Source of the DNA: Thermobifida halotolerans
GTDB lineage: Bacteria > Actinomycetota > Actinomycetes > Streptosporangiales > Streptosporangiaceae
Assembly (NCBI RefSeq): GCF_003574835.2
Contig: NZ_CP063196.1
Span: forward strand, 2,294,001 to 2,358,000
Reading direction: 5' to 3'
Length of the DNA stretch: 64,000 nt
Under the pieces are notes generated by a model, which did no database searches, was not told where the DNA came from, and saw only the letters and a program-made list of their open reading frames with translations. Position 1 is the first letter of the stretch. Each line of letters opens with the position of its first letter. A program made the position numbers and the translations under genes. Below are positions 8,142 through 17,070 of this stretch, piece by piece.

Positions 8142-9768
8142 CGATCCTTCCCAACTGCTCGCGCACCACCGCTTCCAGCCGTGCCGACTCGTCGAAGTGG
8201 GCGAAGAGTTCCTTGGTCAGCCGCGCGATGCGTTCTTCCACCGGTTCGGCGTTTGGGTCCTCTTCGGGCTCCGCCGCGCCGACGTAGCGTCCCGGGGTGA
8301 GTACGTGGTCGTGTTTGGCGATCTCCTGCAGGGTCGCGCTGTAGCAGAACCCGGGCACGTCCTCGTAGGAGAGCTTCTTGTCCCTGGCGGATTTGGTGCC
8401 GCGCCAGGCGTGGTAGGTGTCGGAGATCTTCGCCAGGTCCTCGTCGGTGAAGACGCGCTCGGTGCGGTCGACCATGGTGCCCATCGTGCGGGCGTCGATG
8501 AACAGCACCTCGCCGCGCCGGTCGGTCAGGGCGTTGGCGCCCTGCGGGGTCTTGTCCTTGGTGAGGAACCACAGGCAAGCCGGGATGGCGGTGGTGCGGA
8601 ACAGGTTTCCCGGTAGTGCGACCATGCACGCCACCAGGTCGGCCTCGACCAGTGCGGCGCGGATCTCGCCCTCGCCGGACTGCTTGGAGGACATGGAGCC
8701 GTTGGACAGCACCACGCCCGCCGAGCCGCGGTCACCGAGCTTGGAGACGATGTGCTGCAACCAGGCGTAGTTGGCGTTGGACTGCGGGGGAACACCGAAC
8801 TTCCAGCGCGGGTCGTCGGTCTTGCGCTCCCAGACGGACATGTTGAACGGCGGGTTGGCCATGACGAAGTCGGCCCTGAGGTCGGGCAGCTTGTCGTCGG
8901 CGAAGGTGTCGGCCCAGCGGTCGCCGATACCCTTGGGGTCCATGCCGTGGATGGCGAGGTTCATCTTCGCCAGCCGCCAGGTGCGCTCGTTGGCTTCCTG
9001 GCCGTAGATGGCGATGTCGTGGGTGTGGTCGCGGCCGCGTCGCCGTTCGACGAACTTGCCGGACTGCACGAACATGCCGCCCGAGCCGCAGCACGGGTCG
9101 TAGACGCGGCCCTCGTAGGGTTCCAGGACCTCCACCAGCAGTTTGACCACGCTCGCGGGGGTGTAGAACTCGCCCGCGCGTTTGCCTTCGGCGCGTGCGA
9201 ACCGCTCCAGGAAGTACTCGTAGACTTCGCCGAGCACGTCCTGGGCCGGGCGGTCGCCGTGGCCGGTGAAGCGGGCGTCGCTGATCAGGTCGACCAGGTC
9301 CTTGAGGCGGTTCTGGTCGACGTTGTCGCGGTTGAAGATCTTGGGCAGGACGCCGGTGAGGACCTTGTTGGCCTTCATCACCTCGTCCATGGCGTCGTCG
9401 AGGAGTTTTCCAACGCCGCCCTCGGCGCTCGCGGCGTTGGCCGCGATGTAGTCCCAGCGGGCGGTGGGCGGCACCCAGAAGACGTTCTGTTCGGTGTACT
9501 CGTCCTTGTCCTCAAGAAATGCGGTCCGCCGGTGCTCGGGGATCTCCGCGAGTTCGGGGTCGGCGGCCAGTTGCGTGCGGCGTTCGGCGAAGGCGTCGGA
9601 GACGTACTTCAGGAACACCAGACCGAGGACGAACTCCTTGTACTGGGCGGCGTCCATGGAGCCGCGGAGTTTGTCGGCGGCCTTCCACAGGATGTCCTGG
9701 ATCTCTTTGGTGCTGGAGATGCCGGGCAGTTCGCCCTGTCCGGCGGTCGCTCGTTTGCGGGGAGGCAT
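8134..9768 (-). CDS. hsdM: type I restriction enzyme M subunit (HsdM, N6-adenine methylase)
   Basis: 544 aa. It has the HsdM N-terminal helical domain, then the SAM-binding motif DPCCGSGGMF near residue 225 and the catalytic NPPF in FVMANPPFNMS near residue 300, both intact. A strong AAGGA lies just upstream of the ATG at 9768, which decides the start over an in-frame extension. With HsdS it methylates adenine at the recognition site, protecting the host from HsdR. It is first of the three hsd genes and lies 67 bases downstream of the HTH/methylase-like gene, so that gene may share its transcript. Confidence 0.95.
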   Translation of the reverse strand: MPPRKRATAGQGELPGISSTKEIQDILWKAADKLRGSMDAAQYKEFVLGLVFLKYVSDAFAERRTQLAADPELAEIPEHRRTAFLEDKDEYTEQNVFWVPPTARWDYIAANAASAEGGVGKLLDDAMDEVMKANKVLTGVLPKIFNRDNVDQNRLKDLVDLISDARFTGHGDRPAQDVLGEVYEYFLERFARAEGKRAGEFYTPASVVKLLVEVLEPYEGRVYDPCCGSGGMFVQSGKFVERRRGRDHTHDIAIYGQEANERTWRLAKMNLAIHGMDPKGIGDRWADTFADDKLPDLRADFVMANPPFNMSVWERKTDDPRWKFGVPPQSNANYAWLQHIVSKLGDRGSAGVVLSNGSMSSKQSGEGEIRAALVEADLVACMVALPGNLFRTTAIPACLWFLTKDKTPQGANALTDRRGEVLFIDARTMGTMVDRTERVFTDEDLAKISDTYHAWRGTKSARDKKLSYEDVPGFCYSATLQEIAKHDHVLTPGRYVGAAEPEEDPNAEPVEERIARLTKELFAHFDESARLEAVVREQLGRIDG

Positions 9769-9835
9769 CGTTCCTTCTTTCCTGTTCTCCGGTGTGGGGG
9801 TGTCGGCCGCTGACGGGTGTCGTGTGGTGGCCGGT

Positions 9836-11974
9836 TCAGTGCTGGTCGAGGGTGAGTGTGCCGTCGGCAAGGCCCGCGACCGTCAGCCGGCGTGCTTCGG
9901 CGAGCGCGTCGGCCTGGGCGCGCAGCAACTGTTCCCTGTGGTCGATCTCGGCGAGCAGCGCGTCGAAGCGCCGCACATCGTCGGGGTCGAGGTCGGGTAT
10001 CGGGCAGTTCTCGATGTGGTGGACGGGGCGTACCGCGCCGGGGCCGCGGCCGGTGCCCCGGGCGGCCGAGAGCAGGGCGGCCAGCACGCGCGGGGTGAGC
10101 GGGCGGGTGGCCGCGGGGTTGACGCGCAGTACTCGGGAGGGGAAGGCCGCGACGCCGAGGCCGTCGTGGTCGATGTGGAGGCCGAGTTCGGGAGTGAGGG
10201 TGTAGACGAGGTCGCCGGGTTCGGTGAGTGCCGCGTGTTCGTACAGGGCGGCCAGTACCAGTCGGTCGATGCGGCGTTTGCCCATCGGGGCCCGTCCGGT
10301 GAGTTCCTCCGGGCCGAACACGGGGTAGTGGCCGTCGCCGGTGATGTGCTGTTCGTCGATGCGGTGGCCTTTGAGCCGGGTGACGCGGCCCTGTTTGATG
10401 AGTGCGTTGAGGGTGGTGCGTTGGGGGCGCGGGCCGGTGCGGCGCAGCACGCCCGACCGGTAGGGGCCGTGCGCGTCGTCGTGGGAGCGGGCCCGTTCAG
10501 CGGCACGTTCGAGGGCGGCCTCGGCCTCGGTGATGAGCGCGGGGCGTTCGGTGACGGTGCGGGACAGGAGTTGGGAAGCGGGCGGTGCGGGCGGGGTGAG
10601 CGGGCCGCCGAAGGCGCGGTCGAGGTCGGCGACGCGCACCACACGCCCGTAGCGGGGATCGTGGCCGTCCCGGGCTCGGAGTCCTTCGGCCCGCCACAGC
10701 AGGACGTCTTCGACCAGTCGGTCGCGTACGGCCTCGGTGAGGGGTTGGTCACTGATGTCGGCGAGCAGCACGTTGCCTTTCGCCGCCGCGACGGGGCCTC
10801 GGGTGAGCGTCCACAGGGCCGTGCGGTAGCCGGGCCGGTAGGGCAGCATGCCGCCGGGGAGGGTGATGACGGTCTCCACGATGTTGGCGCGCAGCAGGGC
10901 CGAGCGGAACTGGGCCTCCTCTGTTCCGGGCAGGGCGTCCACGAGGGCGTCGGCGGGGCCCAGGACGAGGGCAGTGCAGCCGGGGCCGAGCAGGTCGGCG
11001 ATGCGTTCGATGTCTTCCAGGGCGGTGAGTACCCGGCGGTCCTCGCCGGGCCGGTAGGGCAGCTGGGTGATGATGAGGTCGGGGTCGGCGAGGCGTTCTT
11101 CGAGGTCGCGTCCGGTCTGCACGTCGAGGGCGAGTTCGTCGACTCCGGCGAGCAGCAGTCGGCGCCGGGTGATGCGGGCCATCCGTTCGTCGGGGTCGGC
11201 AGCCAGGGCGGTGATCTGCTCGGGGTTTTCAGTGTCGTCGATGAGGGCGGCGAGCAGGTCCCCGGTACGGGTGTAGGGGTCGGCGACGGTGACGGACTCC
11301 CCTCTTTCGGTGCGGGCCGGCAGGTCGGCGAGTTGAACGAGGAGGCTCTGCAGTTCGGGGGCCGCGGCGTCGGCGGCCAGGGTGTGCAGTCCCAGGCGGG
11401 AGCGCGCGGAGAGCAGCCACTCGTAGGCGCTTCGCTCGCTGTAGGCGGCCTCAACCATGTCCTCGGCGAGCCGGGCGAGCGGTGCGGCCTCTTCGCCGAC
11501 AGAATGCAGTTCGCGCAGTACGAACTCGTCCTCGGCGTCCATTCGCTCGGCCCGGCGCAGCACCGCGGCCCACAGGGTCTGGTTGTCCGCGGTTTCGATA
11601 CCGTCCACGTCGTCGCCGGTGAGGGGGCGTTCGTCGAGCTTGCGTAGGCAGAGCAGACTGCCGAGGACTTCAAGCAGCCGCTGCGGGCCGAAAATGTGCG
11701 CCTGGGCCGCGATGCCGTGGAGGGCGAGTTCGGCTTTGAGGTCGTCGAGGGCGGCGTTACCTCGTCCGGTGACGATCAGCCATTCGGCCACCTGCGCGGC
11801 GTCGAACACTGAACGTCCCGCGGTTTCGCTGACAGGGGTCGGGAAGTCGGCGTAGCGTCGTCGCCAGGTACTGACCACCGGACGCTTCACTTGGGCGAGT
11901 TCGGCGATCTCGGGCATCGTCAGCAGCCGCCTGTCGGTTCCGGCGACCGGTGCGGTGTGCGGTGGTCGGGGCAT
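9836..11974 (-). CDS. HTH + degenerate N6-methylase-like + specificity-like fusion protein
   Basis: 712 aa, start ATG at 11974 with AAGGAG upstream. The N-terminus (residues about 15–60, LLTMPEIAELAQVKRPVVST) looks like a MerR/excisionase-type helix-turn-helix. The middle resembles an HsdM methylase, but the SAM motif reads DPYTRTGDLLAAL instead of DPxCGxGG and the catalytic NPPY position reads ITQLPY, so methylation is unlikely. The C-terminal third (HRIDEQHITGDGHYPVFGPEEL) resembles an HsdS recognition domain. It probably binds DNA without modifying it, as a regulator or accessory subunit of the adjacent hsd operon or of the divergent genes at 12246–15247. The role is inference. Confidence 0.65.
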   Translation of the reverse strand: MPRPPHTAPVAGTDRRLLTMPEIAELAQVKRPVVSTWRRRYADFPTPVSETAGRSVFDAAQVAEWLIVTGRGNAALDDLKAELALHGIAAQAHIFGPQRLLEVLGSLLCLRKLDERPLTGDDVDGIETADNQTLWAAVLRRAERMDAEDEFVLRELHSVGEEAAPLARLAEDMVEAAYSERSAYEWLLSARSRLGLHTLAADAAAPELQSLLVQLADLPARTERGESVTVADPYTRTGDLLAALIDDTENPEQITALAADPDERMARITRRRLLLAGVDELALDVQTGRDLEERLADPDLIITQLPYRPGEDRRVLTALEDIERIADLLGPGCTALVLGPADALVDALPGTEEAQFRSALLRANIVETVITLPGGMLPYRPGYRTALWTLTRGPVAAAKGNVLLADISDQPLTEAVRDRLVEDVLLWRAEGLRARDGHDPRYGRVVRVADLDRAFGGPLTPPAPPASQLLSRTVTERPALITEAEAALERAAERARSHDDAHGPYRSGVLRRTGPRPQRTTLNALIKQGRVTRLKGHRIDEQHITGDGHYPVFGPEELTGRAPMGKRRIDRLVLAALYEHAALTEPGDLVYTLTPELGLHIDHDGLGVAAFPSRVLRVNPAATRPLTPRVLAALLSAARGTGRGPGAVRPVHHIENCPIPDLDPDDVRRFDALLAEIDHREQLLRAQADALAEARRLTVAGLADGTLTLDQH

Positions 11975-12245
11975 GAACCGCGCTCCTTCCATGTCGCCGT
12001 GGTGAGGTGTCGGCTTCTGTCGAAGTTGTCGGCTCGGGACATCGCCCGTACGCGTGTTCCGGAACTCTACCGACAACAGGCCCTACTTAGGCGGCGATTA
12101 TCTGATAACCCCCACTATCAAAGAATTTCTGGCCTCTCTCGTTCCGGGTTGCGATTCTCGATGCGCACACCTCCGCCATTCGCCGATCACCGTGGGCGAA
12201 CCAGCGGCCACCCCGACCCGACCAACGACGTGAGGGAGCTCAACC
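11975..12245. promoter_or_regulatory. divergent promoter region between methylase-like and DndB-like genes
   Basis: 271 bases separate two divergently transcribed genes. The A/T-rich patch around 12095–12130 (gattatctgataac) is the likeliest place for the -10 elements. A GAGGGAG at 12232–12238 serves the TTG start at 12246, and AAGGAG on the other strand serves 11974. No clear operator palindrome was seen. The HTH of the leftward gene could act here (inference). Confidence 0.4.
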
Positions 12246-13472
12246 TTGACCATCACCATGCCCACCACTGTCGTCGAGGGAATCCAGTTGATCGTGATTC
12301 CGTTCCGCCCCGACGCGGTGGTCGGTACCGTAGGGCTGCCGGCCCTGCTGCAACTGGTGCCCTCCCCCAAAACCGAGGAGGACAGCAGGGCTCTGAGGTA
12401 CGCCTCCGGTGCCGTCCGCCGCCATGCCGAGGTACGCGCTCTGGTCCAGCGGATGCTCAAGTCCACCCGCAAAGGCCGCAACGTCACCTCCTACGCCGCC
12501 TACATCGCCGCCGGAGTCAACGGCGAGCACGGCTCCGGGTGGTCCACCCCGCCCATCACGCTCTGGCTGGACGGCAGCCCCGGCGCGATCAGCGACGAAC
12601 TGGTCCCCGGCAGCGGCATCCGCACCATCACCGTGCTACCTGCCTCCCCGGTCGTCGCCATCGACGGCGAGACCCAGGTCGCGGCCTGGCACGAACTGTT
12701 CGACGACCCCGAGCGCTTCGGCACCACCCACGAGAAGCTGAGCGCGGTACGGGTGCCGTTCGAGCTGTACTTCGGACTCACCGTCGAAAACGCCCGACAG
12801 ATCTTCTACGACCGCAACGTCGAAGGCGTACCGGTCACCAAGAACCTGGCCATGTCCATGGACCAGCGCGACATCGGTACCCAGCTCGCGCACCGCGTCG
12901 CCGAAACGGTGAAGATCGAACACGACGGGAAGATCATCCCGTTCGCCAAACTCGTCCAGACCCGCAAGCGGCAACTGTCGAAGACCGACCCCGAAGTCGT
13001 CACCCTCTCGGCGCTGCGGCTGCTGGTGATCACCGCACTGCACGGACGCCGCGGCCTCAGCCTGTCCTCGGACACGGTGCGCGAGAACCATCTACCCGAC
13101 GGGATCAGCGCCGAGGACGCACACCAAGAGCTCGTACCACTGCTCTCCCGGCTGATCACCCACCTGTACCCGCACTTCGCGGCACACCGCGCGGTCTCCG
13201 CACCCGCAGTTCTGGCTGGACTCGGGGTCGTCGTGCACCAGGCCACCAGTTGGGCGACCGGCGGCACCCGGCTCGACGTCGAGGAACTGCTGCGGTTGCT
13301 TGAGCCGGTCCGATGGGAACGGGAGGCCCGCTACTGGGACGGCATCGCCGCCAGCGCCAACGCCTCCGGCGTTCTCAACTTCGGTGGCGGTGCCAAGGAC
13401 TCCGGCGGCCGCGTCGCGGACGCCCTCCTGTACCCCGACACCGAATACGGCCGCAAGATCCGCGGCTGGTAA
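12246..13472 (+). CDS. DndB/DGQHR-like protein with variant DGETQ motif
   Basis: 408 aa. The pattern VVAIDGETQVAAWHEL near residue 140 sits where DndB/DGQHR-domain proteins carry DGQHRLxGL, but Gln-His-Arg is replaced by Glu-Thr-Gln. Later segments (FYDRNVEGVPVTKNLAMSMD near residue 200) also match the general DGQHR layout, in which the family has F.DiN..a.pv.ksl. DndB regulates DNA phosphorothioation genes and DGQHR proteins occur in defence islands, but no dndA or dndC–E is present here. The TTG start is chosen because GAGGGAG lies 7 bases upstream; an ATG at 12258 is possible. It is followed 83 bases later by the TIGR04141 gene. Confidence 0.65.
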   Translation: MTITMPTTVVEGIQLIVIPFRPDAVVGTVGLPALLQLVPSPKTEEDSRALRYASGAVRRHAEVRALVQRMLKSTRKGRNVTSYAAYIAAGVNGEHGSGWSTPPITLWLDGSPGAISDELVPGSGIRTITVLPASPVVAIDGETQVAAWHELFDDPERFGTTHEKLSAVRVPFELYFGLTVENARQIFYDRNVEGVPVTKNLAMSMDQRDIGTQLAHRVAETVKIEHDGKIIPFAKLVQTRKRQLSKTDPEVVTLSALRLLVITALHGRRGLSLSSDTVRENHLPDGISAEDAHQELVPLLSRLITHLYPHFAAHRAVSAPAVLAGLGVVVHQATSWATGGTRLDVEELLRLLEPVRWEREARYWDGIAASANASGVLNFGGGAKDSGGRVADALLYPDTEYGRKIRGW

Positions 13473-13555
13473 AGCACCTCTCCACTCCTTGGGCCGGTCC
13501 CGCTCACCGGCCCCCGCAAAAAACCGAACAGCAACCGTGATGAGGCGTGATCGCC

Positions 13556-15247
13556 GTGGCCAACCAGAATCCCGCGCCTGCCCAGACGACCAAGAAAACC
13601 CCCGCCACCCGCAAGACCTCCCTCTACCGCCTCAGAAGCACCAGCCCTCCCGACCCTGAAGAGCTGCGTGACATGGTGCTTCCCCGCTACCTTGACCGCG
13701 ACGGTTTCCACGCCACGCCGGTGGAACACGGCCCCGTCCGAGGGTTCCTGGTCACTGGCACCACCGTCCCCGGACCGGCCGACTGGTGCTCGGCCCTCGC
13801 CGCGCTCAGCGGGGAACCCGTGGTAGAGGAGAACCGCACCGCGTTCGGCCTCCTCCTGGTCCGCACCCACAAGGCCGTCTATGCCCTCACCTACGGCATG
13901 GGGCACCTGATGATCGACCCCGCGCGCATCGATCCCGGATTCGGCATCGAATTCGCCGTCCGCTGCCTGGACGAAGAACGCATCACCAAAGTCCGCCGCC
14001 AGGTCATGGACGCCCGCGGTCGAACCGATGAGAACTCCGCGGCTTCAGGCGAGCACATCCGCGGCTTCGGCATCGAAGAGTTCGGGGAGATCGTCAGCCA
14101 GATCGCCGGCAAGATCAGCGGTGTTCCCCTGACCTTCACCCGAGACCGCACACGAGCGGCTCACGTCACCGGGACCGACCGCTCGGTCAAGCTCCACCTC
14201 GGCAGCGACCCCTCGGACCTGCTGGCAGACCTCCGCAGTATCGAGGAAGTCTGTGCCCGCCCCAACCCCCTGCCGGAATTCGAGTTCATCACCCAGGTCC
14301 GCCCCCTGGCGCCGAAGACCGAGCAGGCCCAATACCTGGACGAGCGGCTGGACTCCCTGCTCGGCGCCGGGGACGTCAGCCGGATGGCCCTGGCCATCCC
14401 CACCGAGTGCCGCGACCGGTTCGAGTTCGCCGAATCGTTCAAGGTGAAACTGGGACGTCGCGGAGAACTGCTGACCGAACTTGACGTCAGCTTCCTCGTC
14501 GACTCCGTCAAAGACAGGACACAGGGCAAGCGCCTTCACGCACTGCGTGAAGGGCGAGTGGAGATGTTCGCCGATACTGCCGCCAAAGATCGCCTCAGCC
14601 GCAAGGTCCCCGCCGATCAGTGGCTGACCGTTGAGATACCCGCCGAAGCCGTCCACTACTTCTACTGGCAGGGGCGGTGGTACGAGGTCGGCGCCGAATA
14701 CCTCACCACGATCAGGCGCCGTGTCACCGAACTGCTTGCCCAGCCCAGCACCGTGCCCCTTCCCCCCTGGCCGTCCGGCAAGGATGAGACAGGCTACAAC
14801 GAGCTCGTGGCCGAACAGGACGGGTACGTGTTCTTTGACAAGAAGAACGTACACACAGGTCGACTTCGGGGTGGTGGCCTGGAGATCTGCGACGTTCTCG
14901 GTCCACAGGGACAACTCATCCACGTCAAGAAGGCAATCAAGGGCAGCGCCCCACTGAACCATCTCTTCGCCCAGGCCCGTGTCTCTATGGAAACACTGCG
15001 CCACGACACCGAAGCGCGGAGCAAGTTCATCGAGAAGATCGAGGACCTCGCTCCCGGCCACCCGGTGGACAGGTCCTTCGCCACACCGACCGTGGTCCTC
15101 GGCATCCTCCTGAAGGACGGAGTACCGCTGACCGTCGACTCCCTCTTCGCCTTCGCCCAGGTGTCCTTGCTGCACACAGCCACGGCTCTGCAGGGCATGG
15201 GAGCGAAACTGGAAGTCGTCTCCATCAGCCGAGATCCTCGCACCTGA
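13556..15247 (+). CDS. TIGR04141/DUF6119 sporadically distributed protein
   Basis: About 563 aa. It has the family's N-terminal SLYRL block, then a long region with HIRGFGIEEFGEIVSQIAGK near residue 160 and VPLTFTRDR, and YNELVAEQDGYVFFDKKNV near residue 420. This is the layout of the TIGR04141 (DUF6119) family, whose members are patchily distributed and often lie near restriction or other defence genes. The biochemical role is unknown. The GTG at 13556 is preferred because GAGG lies 10 bases upstream; GTG at 13547 is the alternative. It is the second gene of a pair with the DndB-like gene and faces the hsd operon across a divergent promoter. Confidence 0.75.
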   Translation: MANQNPAPAQTTKKTPATRKTSLYRLRSTSPPDPEELRDMVLPRYLDRDGFHATPVEHGPVRGFLVTGTTVPGPADWCSALAALSGEPVVEENRTAFGLLLVRTHKAVYALTYGMGHLMIDPARIDPGFGIEFAVRCLDEERITKVRRQVMDARGRTDENSAASGEHIRGFGIEEFGEIVSQIAGKISGVPLTFTRDRTRAAHVTGTDRSVKLHLGSDPSDLLADLRSIEEVCARPNPLPEFEFITQVRPLAPKTEQAQYLDERLDSLLGAGDVSRMALAIPTECRDRFEFAESFKVKLGRRGELLTELDVSFLVDSVKDRTQGKRLHALREGRVEMFADTAAKDRLSRKVPADQWLTVEIPAEAVHYFYWQGRWYEVGAEYLTTIRRRVTELLAQPSTVPLPPWPSGKDETGYNELVAEQDGYVFFDKKNVHTGRLRGGGLEICDVLGPQGQLIHVKKAIKGSAPLNHLFAQARVSMETLRHDTEARSKFIEKIEDLAPGHPVDRSFATPTVVLGILLKDGVPLTVDSLFAFAQVSLLHTATALQGMGAKLEVVSISRDPRT

Positions 15248-15549
15248 GTCAGGAAGCTCTCGTCTCCTTTCCGAGACGGGAACGGTCCAGCGACCGACGC
15301 CTCAGTGGCCATACGGGCCAACCGGACTACACCGGTGGTGTCTCTCTAACAGACGACCTGTCCAGGGGGATGGAAGAAGTCCCGCAGGCCGGTACTCGCT
15401 CGTCTTTCCTTCCGTAATCCACGGAGACGTCTGGACGTCTGTCCGGGCGCCCCCGGTTCGTTCTGTAGGTCCTTCAGTCCTTCTTCCAGGTCAGGCTCTG
15501 GTTAGCGGTTTCCCCGCCCACTGGAGACAGTCAGGATCGGCCGCGTGCC
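15248..15549. terminator. intergenic stretch with a weak terminator hairpin after the TIGR04141 gene
   Basis: A hairpin with arms CGTCTC (15261–15266) and GAGACG (15273–15278) lies 14 bases after the stop at 15247 and could end the transcript. It has no T-tract, as is common in actinomycetes. The remaining 270 bases hold no convincing gene or repeat. Confidence 0.4.
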
Positions 15550-16044
15550 CTACTCCACTGTGAAGAGGTAGGGGCGGACGAGTGGGCCGGGGTCGTCGTC
15601 CTCGACGTCCATGGGTTGACAGGGCCAGGTGACCGCGGCCGGTTCGGTTCCGCGGTGGCGTCCCCGGTAGGGCTTTCTGTTCGGCCCGGGGCTGGGAGTG
15701 GGGTTTCGGTGGTCGTGCTGGGCGGCCCACTGGCGGATCAGTGCGGCGAGCTGTCGGTCTGCTGGGTCCTGGCCTGGCTTCTCGTTCGGTCGCTGGATGC
15801 ATCCGATGTCCTCAGCGGTTGCCTCGGGAACGCGGTTACGCGGGGCTCGTGTCGGCGCGGGTGGCCGCGGCGAGGACACGGTGCGCGGCAGGGAGGTCCG
15901 GGCTGCCGGGCGGGGCCGCTGGGTCGCGGCGGGTTCGTTGACGAAGAAGGGCTGCAGGAGTGCGCCCAGCCACCAGCGGGCCCGCCAGAGCCAGCTTCGC
16001 GGTTTCGGTTTCCGGTGCCGGGCGGCGTCGATACGCTGTGTCAT
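15550..16044 (-). CDS. hypothetical proline-rich membrane-associated protein
   Basis: 164 aa from ATG 16044, preceded by AGGTGG. Residues 10–40 form a basic stretch followed by a tryptophan-rich hydrophobic segment (SWLWRARWWLGALLQPFF), possibly one short membrane anchor. The middle is proline/arginine-rich and probably disordered, and the C-terminus is acidic. No family is recognised. It lies just downstream of a decayed aminotransferase gene on the same strand. Coding is supported by the ribosome site and length but not by homology. Confidence 0.45.
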   Translation of the reverse strand: MTQRIDAARHRKPKPRSWLWRARWWLGALLQPFFVNEPAATQRPRPAARTSLPRTVSSPRPPAPTRAPRNRVPEATAEDIGCIQRPNEKPGQDPADRQLAALIRQWAAQHDHRNPTPSPGPNRKPYRGRHRGTEPAAVTWPCQPMDVEDDDPGPLVRPYLFTVE

Positions 16045-16130
16045 GTCACCACCTGGGTTCTCAGGTCGGGGGCCGTGCCCCGGAGGCGGTTGCAGCGCCT
16101 GCCGGGTCTTGCTGTTGTACGGGTCGGAGT

Positions 16131-16797
16131 TCAGGAGCCGCCGCGCGCCGTCTCGGCACGGGCGTGGTCGAGGGCCGCGGCCAGGTGCTCGGCGATGGCC
16201 TCCAGTTGCTCGCCGGGGGTGGTGAGTGGTGGGGTCAGGCGCAGGCTTGCCCGGTTCAGGGTGGCGCGCACCAGCAGGCCGCGGTCGCGGGCCGCCGCCA
16301 CGACCGCCTCGACCGGGGGTGCGGACCCGGTCGGTTAGGCGGTGTTCGATCTGGTCGGTGAGGAAGGTCCCGGCCTTGGCCGCCTGCGCGCTCAGTGCGT
16401 GGCGGACCAGGTGGTGCAGGATTTCGGCGGCCACGCTCGCGGCGAAGGGGTGCGGTTCCCAGCCCGGATACCAGCGGTTGGCCTCGTGGTCGGTTTTGGC
16501 GGCCAGGTGCGGGGCGGCCAGCAGGGCGCCGCAGGTGCCGTAGCCGGCGGTCAGGCTGTCGCCCAGGGCTGCCGCGTCGGGGCGAGCATCAGCGGGAAGA
16601 CCGTGCAGCAGGGTCAGTGTTCCGGAACGCCCCAGGCCGAGAGGGGTCTCGTCCCAGGCGAGGACGAGGTCGTGCTCGTCGCACAGGCCCCGCAGCGCTC
16701 GCATCTCCCCGTCCTTGGGTGGCACGGCGGCCAGCGGCCACCCGCCACATGCTGTCCCGCCCGGTCGCGGGACTGATTGCAGGCATGACGACTCCAA
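16131..16797 (-). pseudogene. class III (ArgD-like) aminotransferase remnant
   Basis: The N-terminal frame resembles class III PLP aminotransferases: LCDEHDLVLAWDETPLGLGRSG matches the LCxxxgxLLifDEvqtGxGRtG block. The lysine that should bind PLP (usually in the LAKGLGGG region) is replaced (ALGDSLTAGYGTCGALLA). Near 16335 the frame breaks, and the normal C-terminal end (DRGLLVRATLNRASLRLTPP) continues in another minus-strand frame to a stop at 16131. The 5' half of a normal ~400-aa gene is missing. It is therefore 5'-truncated, frameshifted and catalytically dead. Confidence 0.7.
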
Positions 16798-17070
16798 GGA
16801 ATTCGAGAGGAAAGAAGGAAGAGGAGATGTGACAGCAGGACGACCGCGGAGGGGAAGGGCAGCCCCGACCCGAATGGGCGAGGCCGCGCTCCGAGCGGCG
16901 ACCGCTGCTGTCGCGACAGGTCATGGTCGAGATCCCGGTGGGAGAAGGCTGCACGCCCCCGTCTGGGGCCTCGACCATCGGGAGGGTCCTGGCCGCGGCG
17001 TCGCACCGCACGGTGCGCTCACCCCGGCAGGACTTTCGGCAGACGCCCAGGGTCGCTGGACGGCGTGGGT

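Noticed and set aside
9464-11647. 727-codon plus-strand frame opposite the methylase-like gene
   Set aside because: No ribosome site, no motifs, and complementary to a better-supported gene.
12246-15247. A DNA phosphorothioation (Dnd) system
   Set aside because: Only a distant DndB-like protein is present; no cysteine desulfurase or DndC–E homologue was seen.
9836-15247. BREX or DISARM
   Set aside because: No PglZ, BrxL, BrxC or helicase/PLD components; the methylase-like protein lacks catalytic motifs.
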